Positions 51,987-59,573 of a stretch of DNA of 64,000 nt are shown in pieces. The stretch is from the NCBI GenBank assembly GCA_018267385.1, contig JAFDYN010000025.1, forward strand, positions 1 through 64,000. The letters run 5' to 3'. The notes beneath the pieces are model-generated. The model made no database searches. It worked only from the letters and a program-made list of their open reading frames with translations, and had not been told where the DNA came from. Each line of letters opens with the position of its first letter. The first letter of the stretch is position 1. Source of the stretch: Bacteroidota bacterium (GTDB lineage: Bacteria; Bacteroidota; Bacteroidia; Chitinophagales; LD1). The translations under genes were made by a program, and so were the position numbers.

Positions 51987-52901
51987 ATGGCAGGTCAGAA
52001 AATTTACACCTATGATAGCTCGGATGCATTTACTCAAAAGTTTATGCCCGGTATCACTGCCACGCGCATGATCAAGCCGGATGCGGATTGGTTTTTCATT
52101 GTGCGGGTAGAGGAGATGTACAAACTTGTGACCCGGCAGGTGCCCGCTTCCCGCTCTATTCATCACACATGTATCTATCTGACCAGTGGCACCGCCACTA
52201 TGAAGATAGGAAGTGACCAGTACCGGATATCAAAGGGTGAGCTACTGCTTGTACCGGCAGGACAGGTTTTTTCCTTCGGGCCCGGAGATGTGAATAGGGG
52301 CTACCTCCTGGGCTTCCATCCTGATATGCTGACCAGATCGGCAGATAAAAAGGCTGCTCTTCACAGATTTACCTTCCTGCAGGTATGGGGTTATCCCAAG
52401 ATACAGCCGGCACCTGATACATCGCGGGCCATCCTGCACATTTGTAAGCGATTGCTGACGGAATACAGCAGCTATGGGCAGTCCAGGCCTGCCATCCTGC
52501 AGCCCTACCTCATGGCGCTGCTCGGAGAGGTGGATACAGCCAGCCCTGCCACAAAACCTACAAGCGCTGCTGCCGGTACGAGAATCGCCAATCAGTTTAG
52601 AGAACTAATCACCCGCCACATCACTACGGAGCAGCTCGTCTCCGACTATGCTCAGAGGCTGCATATCACGCCCAACCATCTGAACAAGGTGGTCAAGGCA
52701 GCCACGGGCAAATCTCCTACACGATGGATAGATGAGGCGATCGTATCAGAAGCTAAGATCCTGCTCTACCAGAGTGATGCGAGTATAGGTGAGATAGCCG
52801 CTATCGTCGGTATATCAGATGCAGCTTATTTCAGCCGTCTATTCAAAAAGTACGAAGGGGTTACGCCTCTCACCTACAGGCAGAGGATTGAAAAGTCCTA
52901 A
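51987..52901 (+). CDS. AraC-family transcriptional regulator
   Basis: 304 residues. An N-terminal cupin-like ligand domain (about 20-150, with GELLLVPAGQVFSFGPGD) and two C-terminal helix-turn-helix units: YAQRLHITPNHLNKVVKAATGKSP and IGEIAAIVGISDAAYFSRLFKKYEGVTP. Likely co-transcribed with the M1 peptidase 9 bp upstream. A 24-base inverted repeat just downstream overlaps the promoter of the next gene, a possible target. Confidence 0.92.
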   Translation: MAGQKIYTYDSSDAFTQKFMPGITATRMIKPDADWFFIVRVEEMYKLVTRQVPASRSIHHTCIYLTSGTATMKIGSDQYRISKGELLLVPAGQVFSFGPGDVNRGYLLGFHPDMLTRSADKKAALHRFTFLQVWGYPKIQPAPDTSRAILHICKRLLTEYSSYGQSRPAILQPYLMALLGEVDTASPATKPTSAAAGTRIANQFRELITRHITTEQLVSDYAQRLHITPNHLNKVVKAATGKSPTRWIDEAIVSEAKILLYQSDASIGEIAAIVGISDAAYFSRLFKKYEGVTPLTYRQRIEKS

Positions 52902-52921
52902 AACCAGCCGCTTATATCCTG

Positions 52922-52956
52922 TTGCCTTTAATATGATGCATGCACCTTTGCATCAT
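52922..52956 (+). promoter_or_regulatory. Promoter with overlapping inverted repeat before the DUF6010 gene
   Basis: TTG (52922-52924), an 18-base spacer, then CACCTTTG (52943-52950) approximates the Bacteroidota TTG/TAnnTTTG promoter. Superimposed is a perfect 8-8-8 inverted repeat, ATGATGCA (52933-52940) and TGCATCAT (52949-52956), covering the -7 box: the geometry of a repressor operator. The adjacent AraC protein is one candidate binder, although AraC sites are more often direct repeats. Confidence 0.5.
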
Positions 52957-52967
52957 AAAATTTACTC

Positions 52968-53408
52968 ATGGCAATACATGTTGTTCCTGATTTTCCTCTC
53001 GCAGAGAAAGTAGGCGCAGTGGTCATAGCACTGATATGGATACTGGCTACATCCCTCTTTCCCGAGCCGCATCGGCGCAGGGTCAGTGCCCTCACTATAG
53101 CTGGCGCAGGTGCCGCCTACCTGAGCGGTGGCCTAGGGCTGTGGGAGTTTGCATTTTGCATCGTCATGAGCGTTGTCGCATTCCGTGGGCTCGATAGCTA
53201 TACATTTATCGGTATAGGCTGGCTGCTGCACACCGGGTGGGACGTGATGCATCATCTCTATGGCAATCCCATTGTACCTTTTGATCCATCTTCCTCCGCG
53301 GGCTGCGCCGTATGCGATACGATACTTGCCATCTATTTCTTTTGCGGCGCGCCGGGATTCTTTACTACATTCCGATACAAGAAACTGACATCCTCTAACA
53401 GAATCTGA
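52968..53408 (+). CDS. DUF6010 family membrane protein
   Basis: 146 residues, four hydrophobic segments (about 15-30, 43-60, 60-77, 110-130). LHTGWDVMHHLYGNPIVPFDPSSS with clustered His, and the GCAVCD pair, are characteristic of DUF6010. Function unknown; the His/Cys placement could bind a metal. Lies behind its own promoter and inverted repeat, and 36 bp before the next membrane-protein gene. Confidence 0.78.
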   Translation: MAIHVVPDFPLAEKVGAVVIALIWILATSLFPEPHRRRVSALTIAGAGAAYLSGGLGLWEFAFCIVMSVVAFRGLDSYTFIGIGWLLHTGWDVMHHLYGNPIVPFDPSSSAGCAVCDTILAIYFFCGAPGFFTTFRYKKLTSSNRI

Positions 53409-53413
53409 CACTG

Positions 53414-53441
53414 CCGAAATTCGAAATCTCAAATCCGAAAT
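53414..53441 (+). repeat. Degenerate heptamer array before a start codon
   Basis: Four 7-base units, CCGAAAT / TCGAAAT followed by CTCAAAT / CCGAAAT, ending 3 bases before the ATG of the next gene. The period matches the arrays near 18.7 and 20.4 kb, but the unit sequence is different. Confidence 0.65.
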
Positions 53442-53444
53442 CAT

Positions 53445-53909
53445 ATGTATCCATACATCTTATTCTTCCACTCTATCTGGCGCTGGTTTGTACTGGTCAG
53501 TCTCTTGTACTCGGTGTTTCGCGGCTTTCAGGGGTGGAGACGCGGAGATGCCTTTAGCAAGGCAGATGACACGCTGCGGCATATGACTGCGACGGTGGTT
53601 CATATTCAGCTCATTCTCGGCTTATTGATCTACAGTATTAGTCCGCTGATCCGATACTTCTGGTCAAACTACCACGAGGCCGTACACGAGCGCGACATCC
53701 GCTTCTTTGGGATGGAGCACAGCCTCATGATGCTGGTATCAGTGATCATCATCACCGTCGGCTCTATGCTGGCAAAGAGAAAAGAAAATGATCGGGATAA
53801 GTTTAAGACAATGGCCATCTGGTACAGCATTGGCCTGCTCATCATCCTGCTCAATATCCCATGGCCATTTTCGCCACTGGTATCGCGCCCCTGGTTCAGG
53901 ATGTTTTGA
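53445..53909 (+). CDS. Small four-helix membrane protein, cytochrome-b-like
   Basis: 154 residues with four membrane helices (about 1-20, 45-65, 88-107, 120-140). Histidines placed at helix ends (FFHSIWRW, RHMTATVVHIQL, GMEHSLMML) are reminiscent of di-heme cytochrome b-type proteins. No family name is certain. The final 14 bases overlap the end of the convergent MFS gene. A heptamer array abuts its start. Confidence 0.65.
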   Translation: MYPYILFFHSIWRWFVLVSLLYSVFRGFQGWRRGDAFSKADDTLRHMTATVVHIQLILGLLIYSISPLIRYFWSNYHEAVHERDIRFFGMEHSLMMLVSVIIITVGSMLAKRKENDRDKFKTMAIWYSIGLLIILLNIPWPFSPLVSRPWFRMF

Positions 53910-55143
53910 TAAATAGCCTGTGGCTCACCAGGAGCATGAGCAGCGCCACACCGGAGGATACTGCCATGATCATCGACACGAGCAGTGTGCTTTGCATCTG
54001 TATGGCACCCACACCTGCAGATATCAGACCGCCGATACCTATCTGGATAAAACCTAGGAGGGCAGAGGCGCTTCCTGCATTTCGCGTGAAAGGCGCCAGA
54101 GCGGTAGCGGAGGCATTGGGCGAGGTCAGGCCCGCACATGACAGCACGATAAACAAGAAGGTCAATACAAGCGGCATAGTACCCATGCCACTCATCACCG
54201 TGATAAAAAATAGAACACTGGCTACCACCTGCACCGTTAATGTGGTACGGAATATGGTCTCAGTGCTGTAGCGGGTTGCCAGCAGATGATTGGCCTGGCT
54301 GCTACCTATAAATCCTATCGACAGCGCAGCAAAGATGAGGCTATAATAGTGGGGGCTCACATGAAACTCCCCGAGAAAGATCCCCGGCGACCCAGCCACA
54401 TACACAAACAACCCTGAGAAAGAAAAGGTACCTGCCAGTGCATAGATACTAAAGCGCGGCTCACTCAGGATATCGCGAAAGCCCGACAGGATATGCCTCG
54501 GGCGTAGGGAGACACTACTATCCGGCTCGTGCCCTTCAGGCAAAAAGAACATGACGATGAGCAGCATGAGCACGGTGATAGCAGACAGCACATAAAATAC
54601 ATACCGCCACCCTGCTATGTCCACTATCACACCACCTATAGACGGTGCTAGTAGTGGTGATGCCCCGAGTATCAAGACCAGAGATGAGAAGATACGCGAA
54701 CTGCGCTCAGGTGGGAAGAAGTCCAGAACCATAGCCATAGCTGCCACCGAGGCTACGCAGCCACTCAGTGCCTGCAAAAAGCGCATAGCCAGCAGCATCT
54801 CTATAGACGGCGCAGCCGCACAGCCGATAGAAGCGAGAATGTACAACACCATGCCGATGTAGAGAGGCCTCTTTCTTCCGAAGCGATCCAGCAGCGGTCC
54901 GTAAAGAATCTGCCCAATGCCAAAACCAAGAAAATAAATGCTGACCGTCAGCATCACCTGTGCCATATCTGTATGCAGGTCTGCGGCTATTCTTTTGAAA
55001 GCCGGCAGGTACATGTCTATGGAGAAAGGTGTGATCGTATTCAGCGCGCCGATCATCAGGATCAGGAAGAACTCCTGACCTGCGCTGCGCTTCGGATAGA
55101 TGCGTGGCTCATGTGTATCGGCTTGTCCGGGTATGAATTCCAA
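53896..55143 (-). CDS. MFS drug-efflux transporter, Bcr/CflA family
   Basis: 415 residues with 12 hydrophobic segments. FSIDMYLPAFKRIAADL near residue 38 is the Bcr/CflA first-helix signature, and GPLLDRFGRKRPLYIG carries MFS motif A. Exports drugs or sulfonamide/bicyclomycin-like compounds by proton antiport; the substrate is inferred. The reading frame starts at TTG 55143; a later ATG (MIGALNTITPF) would remove the hydrophilic leader of about 30 residues and is a reasonable alternative. Confidence 0.9.
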   Translation of the reverse strand: MEFIPGQADTHEPRIYPKRSAGQEFFLILMIGALNTITPFSIDMYLPAFKRIAADLHTDMAQVMLTVSIYFLGFGIGQILYGPLLDRFGRKRPLYIGMVLYILASIGCAAAPSIEMLLAMRFLQALSGCVASVAAMAMVLDFFPPERSSRIFSSLVLILGASPLLAPSIGGVIVDIAGWRYVFYVLSAITVLMLLIVMFFLPEGHEPDSSVSLRPRHILSGFRDILSEPRFSIYALAGTFSFSGLFVYVAGSPGIFLGEFHVSPHYYSLIFAALSIGFIGSSQANHLLATRYSTETIFRTTLTVQVVASVLFFITVMSGMGTMPLVLTFLFIVLSCAGLTSPNASATALAPFTRNAGSASALLGFIQIGIGGLISAGVGAIQMQSTLLVSMIMAVSSGVALLMLLVSHRLFIKTS

Positions 55144-55171
55144 GTGGTATTATTTATCTGTGTACTTCATC

Positions 55172-55210
55172 AAAAAAGATCAGTGGAACACTGATAGCAT
55201 TCCACTGATC
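55172..55210 (-). terminator. Intrinsic terminator after ettA
   Basis: Perfect 11-bp stem GATCAGTGGAA/TTCCACTGATC with an 11-base loop, followed on the minus strand by six T's (55177-55172). It lies 60 bases past the ettA stop and isolates ettA from the downstream MFS gene. Confidence 0.85.
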
Positions 55211-55240
55211 ACTGTTGCAATCCATTTGAGATTGCATGTA

Positions 55241-55268
55241 TCTCATATCTCAAGTCTAATGTCTCTCG
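55241..55268. repeat. Degenerate heptamer array at the ettA stop
   Basis: Four 7-base units on the plus strand, TCTCATA / TCTCAAG followed by TCTAATG / TCTCTCG, with a fifth (TCTATTT) running into the ettA stop codon. Same period as the other arrays, different unit. Lies between the ettA stop and its terminator. Confidence 0.6.
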
Positions 55269-55269
55269 T

Positions 55270-56958
55270 CTATTTCACGAGTTTCTTATACTTAAACTTC
55301 TTCACCTGCTCGCCGAGACGCTGCTTCCTGTTCTCTTCATACTCAGAGAAGCCACCCTCAAAGTAGTAGGCTGTACCCTCACCTTCAAAAGCCAGGATAT
55401 GTGTACATACACGGTCAAGGAACCATCTGTCGTGCGAGATGATCACCGCACAGCCGGCAAAGTTCTCCAGTGCCTCCTCCAGCGCGCGGATTGTATTAAT
55501 GTCGAGGTCATTCGTCGGCTCATCGAGCAGCAGTACGTTGGCCTCGCGGCGCAGCGTCAGTGCGAGGTGCAGGCGGTTGCGCTCGCCACCGGAGAGGGCT
55601 TTCACCTTCTTCTGCTGGTCCGCTCCCTGGAAGTTGAATCGCGACACATAGCCACGACTATTCAGTTTCAGCTTGCCGGTCTCTATCCACTCATCACCAT
55701 TAGTGATCGCTTCAAAGACTGTCTTCTCCGGATCTATGTCTTCGTGCGCCTGGTCTACGTAGGAGATCTTCACCGTATCTCCCACCTCAAAGGTGCCTGC
55801 GTCCGGCTTCATCTGATCCATGATCATGCGAAAGAGGGTCGTCTTACCCGCACCGTTCGGCCCGATGATACCTACTATACCACCCTGCGGCAATTTGAAG
55901 TTGACATGCTCATACAGCAGCCTGTCGCCAAAACCCTTTGATATATCATGTGCCTCTATCACCTTAGAGCCGAGGCGTGGGCCCGGCGGGATGTAGAGCT
56001 CCAGTTTTTCATCATATGCCTTCTGGTCTTCACCGAGCATCTTTTCATAGTTGGCCATACGGGCTTTACCCTTAGCCTGGCGGCCTTTGGAGCCGGCGCG
56101 TACCCACTCGAGCTCGCGCTGCATCACCTTCTGGCGCTTGCTTTCCTCACGCTCTTCCTGCGCCATGCGTTTTTCTTTCTGCTCCAGCCATGAGGTATAG
56201 TTGCCCTTGTATGGTATACCCTTGCCATTGTCCAGCTCGAGTATCCAGCCGGCCACGTTATCCAGGAAGTAGCGGTCGTGCGTGATACAGATCACCGTAC
56301 CCTTATACTGCTCCAGGTGGTGCTCCAGCCAGAGTATAGACTCCGCATCCAGGTGGTTGGTAGGCTCATCCAGCAGCAGCACATCGGGCTCCTGCAGCAG
56401 CAGCCTGCACAGAGCCACACGGCGGCGCTCACCACCTGATAGCACCTTGATCGGTGTCTCTCCATCCGGTACCTGCAGGGCATCCATAGCGCGCTCCAGC
56501 ACCGTGTCTATCTCCCAGGCGCCGGCAGCATCTATCTTATCTTGCAGTGTGCCCTGGCGCTCCAGCAGCTTGTCCATCTTATCAGCGTTCTCATACACCT
56601 CCGGCTCGCCCATCTGCTCGCTGATCTTATTAAACTCCTCCAGCAGGTCAAAGATCTCTTTCTTGCCCTCACGTATCACTTCGATCACAGTCTTATTGTC
56701 ATCCAGCTTCGGCTCCTGCTCCAGGTAGCCTACCGTGAAATCCTTCGTGCTTTCGATCTTGCCCTGGTAGTTTTGATCCAGCCCCGCTATGATCTTCATG
56801 AGGGTAGACTTACCCGAGCCGTTCAGGCCTATGATGCCGATCTTGGCGCCGTAGAAGAAGCTGAGGTATATATTGCGTAGTATTTGCCTGTTGGGCGGTA
56901 TTGTCTTGCTGACATCTATCATTGAGAAGATGATCCTGTTAGAAACCGGTTCTGCCAT
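55270..56958 (-). CDS. ettA: Energy-dependent translational throttle protein EttA
   Basis: 562 residues from ATG 56958 (MAEPVSNRIIFSMIDVSK), the standard EttA length; the frame is open to 57087 but that part is not conserved. Two ABC domains: Walker A GLNGSGKST and GPNGAGKTT, signatures LSGGERRR and LSGGERNR, Walker B LLLDEPTNHLD and LLLDEPTNDLD. Between them is the arm and linker of ABC-F proteins. Binds the ribosomal E site and gates the first peptide bond according to ATP/ADP. Soluble; no membrane domain. Confidence 0.95.
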   Translation of the reverse strand: MAEPVSNRIIFSMIDVSKTIPPNRQILRNIYLSFFYGAKIGIIGLNGSGKSTLMKIIAGLDQNYQGKIESTKDFTVGYLEQEPKLDDNKTVIEVIREGKKEIFDLLEEFNKISEQMGEPEVYENADKMDKLLERQGTLQDKIDAAGAWEIDTVLERAMDALQVPDGETPIKVLSGGERRRVALCRLLLQEPDVLLLDEPTNHLDAESILWLEHHLEQYKGTVICITHDRYFLDNVAGWILELDNGKGIPYKGNYTSWLEQKEKRMAQEEREESKRQKVMQRELEWVRAGSKGRQAKGKARMANYEKMLGEDQKAYDEKLELYIPPGPRLGSKVIEAHDISKGFGDRLLYEHVNFKLPQGGIVGIIGPNGAGKTTLFRMIMDQMKPDAGTFEVGDTVKISYVDQAHEDIDPEKTVFEAITNGDEWIETGKLKLNSRGYVSRFNFQGADQQKKVKALSGGERNRLHLALTLRREANVLLLDEPTNDLDINTIRALEEALENFAGCAVIISHDRWFLDRVCTHILAFEGEGTAYYFEGGFSEYEENRKQRLGEQVKKFKYKKLVK

Positions 56959-57196
56959 GGTATTGAGAGAGTTTAGTCTTAGATAAAATGCCGGCGATAG
57001 CGGCAGGACTGCGAATGTAAGAAAAAGAGGGAAATGCCTTATATGGGCAATGCTCCCCGCGGCCTTCCCCAAAATGAATATCGCCAAGTGCTGGTGCGCG
57101 CATGATATTCCTCAAAAATCAGTCTACAACGCTTTAAAACACATGAATTTATCAGGCGCGTCATTTGCCTTTAGTCATTCAAACAAAAACACGATC

Positions 57197-57364
57197 ATGA
57201 TACGCCTCACCCTCCTCCTCCGCCAGACTCAGCTCAAAGTAGCAGAAATGATCCAGGACAATGCTGCCCGTCAGCAAAGGACTGAGCAGATAGTTGCACT
57301 CCACATACGCCAGCGCATCGCGCTGGAGCAGTCGTTTGCCAAACAATATTTTGTAACCACCTAG
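57197..57364 (+). CDS. Small hypothetical protein
   Basis: 55 residues from ATG 57197 (MIRLTLLLRQTQLKVAEMIQ). Hydrophilic, helical, Gln/Arg rich, no family recognised. It is followed after 11 bp by a second small gene in the same direction. The upstream 238-bp gap back to ettA shows no other clear feature. Confidence 0.45.
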   Translation: MIRLTLLLRQTQLKVAEMIQDNAARQQRTEQIVALHIRQRIALEQSFAKQYFVTT

Positions 57365-57375
57365 TTTTCGCTTTT

Positions 57376-57558
57376 ATGGATAAGGTACTTATGTTAATAG
57401 TATTTGCCCTCATAGGGATCGTAGTGCTGCTGGTACTGAGCAGCCATCGTGTTTTGAAAGTCTTGTTTACTGTAGTTTCCGGTCTCTTACTAATCGTCTT
57501 TGCGGCTTTTGCGGGTGTGATGTTTTCCGCTGGCAAGAAGAACGCAAGATATGCCTGA
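57376..57558 (+). CDS. Small two-helix membrane protein
   Basis: 60 residues, nearly all in two hydrophobic helices (about 4-23 and 28-51), with a basic tail GKKNARYA. No family recognised. Lies 11 bp after the preceding small gene and is closed by a strong terminator 22 bases later, so a real transcript ends here. Confidence 0.55.
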   Translation: MDKVLMLIVFALIGIVVLLVLSSHRVLKVLFTVVSGLLLIVFAAFAGVMFSAGKKNARYA

Positions 57559-57580
57559 TCAGAAACCTCATCATATTGCG

Positions 57581-57611
57581 AAAAGGCCCCATCATAATGA
57601 TGGGGCCTTTT
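57581..57611. terminator. Bidirectional intrinsic terminator
   Basis: Fourteen-base-pair perfect stem AAAAGGCCCCATCA/TGATGGGGCCTTTT with a 3-base loop. The A/T flanks give a T-run on both strands, and genes converge on it from both sides (small membrane protein on plus, disordered small protein on minus). Confidence 0.9.
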
Positions 57612-57614
57612 CAT

Positions 57615-57836
57615 TTAGTGATGGGTCATTCCCGGATCTCTTTCTTTCTTGGATGGATCGTGTTCGAGCCGCTCTCTTGTTTTTTGCGGATCTCTGGGCG
57701 CGTCCTTATCTTCTGGTTGATGTTGATTTTGGCGGTCTCCCACCTTTGATGTCAGTTTGGTGGTGTTGTCATACGTTGCCGGTTTATCCTTAGGCAGTGG
57801 AGGCGTCTTTTCGCTGGTTTGTTTTACCTTTCTCAT
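57615..57836 (-). CDS. Small hydrophilic, probably disordered protein
   Basis: 73 residues rich in Lys, Asp, Pro, Gln, Thr and Arg, with no hydrophobic core (KQTSEKTPPLPKDKPATYD...). ATG start and a strong terminator just past the stop support a real gene. No family recognised. The 261-bp gap up to the NtrC-type gene carries a CCCCA-TAT-TGGGG inverted repeat. Confidence 0.55.
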   Translation of the reverse strand: MRKVKQTSEKTPPLPKDKPATYDNTTKLTSKVGDRQNQHQPEDKDAPRDPQKTRERLEHDPSKKERDPGMTHH

Positions 57837-57932
57837 GTTACTGGTTTTAATCCTATCAACCTATAAATATGCCAACCTGAAAGCCTGAAAGCTCGCCACG
57901 GTCATAAACCGTTTCATTTTGCGCAAATAATT

Positions 57933-57945
57933 CCCCATATTGGGG
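57933..57945. promoter_or_regulatory. Inverted repeat upstream of the NtrC-type regulator gene
   Basis: CCCCA-TAT-TGGGG lies 152 bases before the regulator start and is followed at once by TATAAAATTTG, which resembles a -7 box with one extra base. TGGGGTAT recurs at 58030-58037. Candidate operator in the divergent gap; binder unknown. Confidence 0.35.
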
Positions 57946-58097
57946 TATAAAATTTGCCTCTATAGTCGGAAAACTTCATTGTCTGATGGGTTTGGTAGTG
58001 CCTGGGTTCATAGAGAAATAGCGGCATAATGGGGTATTGTAGCCCTGTCTGCCACCCCGCTTTGAGACTTTGGCATAATCCTGTAATAAGGAATGGC

Positions 58098-59570
58098 ATG
58101 AGTAAAATACTAATAATAGACGACGATCAGGACATACTTGCCCTCCTCAAAAGGTTCTTGACCAAGAACGGGTACGAAGTAGAAACTACTCACAACGGGG
58201 CTAACGGGGAGAAACTCCTTGACTCCTTTGAGCCGGACCTGGTTATGTGTGACTACAGGCTGGACGACATGGACGGAGCGACCCTGCTCTCCAAGATCAA
58301 GGAGCGCAAGCCCGACCTGCCTGTTATTATTATCACCGGATATTCTGACCTGCGTACAGCCGTCAAGGTAGTGCGTCTGGGGGCTTTTGACTATGTGACC
58401 AAGCCACTCATCCCTGATGAAATACTGCTGGTGGTCAAGCAGGCGCTGAACAAGGAGGGTACATCTGCCGTACCAGCAGCGGCAGGATCTCCTGTCCGTA
58501 GCACTAAAGCTAAAGCAGGAAACCCCTCCTATCTCTTCAGCAACTCAATGCAGTCCCGCCATCTGGAGCAGCAGATCAATCTGGTGGCTCCTACTGACTA
58601 CTCAGTGATCATATACGGGGAGAGCGGTGCAGGCAAGGAGGGTGTAGCAAAGGCGATACACGATCGAAGCAACCGCTCTCACAAACCATTTGTGGCGATG
58701 GACTGCGGGGCGATCTCAAAAGAACTGGCCGGCAGCGAGCTATTTGGCCATGAGAAAGGATCCTTTACCGGCGCTTTGAATCAAAAGGTCGGTCACTTTG
58801 AGATGGCGGAGGGTGGTACGCTCTTCCTGGATGAGATAGGCAACCTGCCATACGAAGTACAGCTCCTGCTGCTGCGCGTACTACAGGAGAAGGTAATGCG
58901 CCGCATAGGTGGTACCAAAGAGATGAAGGTGGATGTACGCATCATAGTAGCCAGCAATGAGAAATTGCTCGAAGGCTCCCGGTCAGGAAAGTTCCGTGAG
59001 GACCTCTACCATCGCCTGAATGAGTTTCATATAGATGTACTGCCACTGCGCCAGCGCAGGGATGATATTATGTTTTTTGCAGAGCACTTTCTGAGAGATA
59101 CGGCTGCTGAGCTGGGCAGGACTATCACAGGCTTCGACCCGGATGTGGTAGAGGTATTTGTAAACTATCCGTGGCCCGGCAACGTGCGTGAGCTGAAGAA
59201 TGTGATCAAAAGAGCCGCGCTCCTCAGTACGAGGGGTACGGTAGATATCAAGGCCATACCATTTGAGATACTCAATCATGCTCGTATGGACTTCGGTCAG
59301 GAGGAGAGGGAGCCGGTAGTACACTACCAGCCGGTGCAATCCTATACTCCGGACCCGGCACCATCCTACCAGGAGCCTATGCAGGCAGAAGCGCCAAAGG
59401 ACCTCTCCAAATCTGCTATGAAAAAGGCAGCCCTCGAGGCGGAATACGAAATGATCATGAATGCTCTGACCAAGTCAAACTTCAACCGGTCAAAAGCCGC
59501 TGTACTGCTCGGTATAGACAGGAAGACGCTGTACAATAAGATGAAGCAAATGAAAATGGCGGGCGAATAA
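58098..59570 (+). CDS. NtrC-family sigma-54-dependent response regulator
   Basis: 490 residues from ATG 58098. Receiver domain: Asp9-Asp10 pocket, phospho-acceptor Asp52 in CDYRL, Thr80, Lys102 in VTKPL. AAA+ domain: Walker A GESGAGKE (174-181), the sigma-54 contact loop as GSFTGA (221-226, Ser replacing Ala of GAFTGA), Walker B LFLDEIG (242-248), and GNVRELKN. C-terminal Fis-type helix-turn-helix NFNRSKAAVLLGIDRKTLYNKMKQ. Activates sigma-54 promoters on phosphorylation. Three bases before the REC-PAS-kinase gene. Confidence 0.95.
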   Translation: MSKILIIDDDQDILALLKRFLTKNGYEVETTHNGANGEKLLDSFEPDLVMCDYRLDDMDGATLLSKIKERKPDLPVIIITGYSDLRTAVKVVRLGAFDYVTKPLIPDEILLVVKQALNKEGTSAVPAAAGSPVRSTKAKAGNPSYLFSNSMQSRHLEQQINLVAPTDYSVIIYGESGAGKEGVAKAIHDRSNRSHKPFVAMDCGAISKELAGSELFGHEKGSFTGALNQKVGHFEMAEGGTLFLDEIGNLPYEVQLLLLRVLQEKVMRRIGGTKEMKVDVRIIVASNEKLLEGSRSGKFREDLYHRLNEFHIDVLPLRQRRDDIMFFAEHFLRDTAAELGRTITGFDPDVVEVFVNYPWPGNVRELKNVIKRAALLSTRGTVDIKAIPFEILNHARMDFGQEEREPVVHYQPVQSYTPDPAPSYQEPMQAEAPKDLSKSAMKKAALEAEYEMIMNALTKSNFNRSKAAVLLGIDRKTLYNKMKQMKMAGE

Positions 59571-59573
59571 GCA

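Noticed and set aside
58060..58097. Sigma-54 promoter (TTTGGCATAATCC) before the NtrC-type gene
   Set aside because: The GG is not followed at the required 10-base spacing by GC.
57914..58099. 61-codon minus-strand frame in the gap before the NtrC-type gene
   Set aside because: Overlaps the divergent promoter region and the inverted repeat, and has no recognisable protein character.
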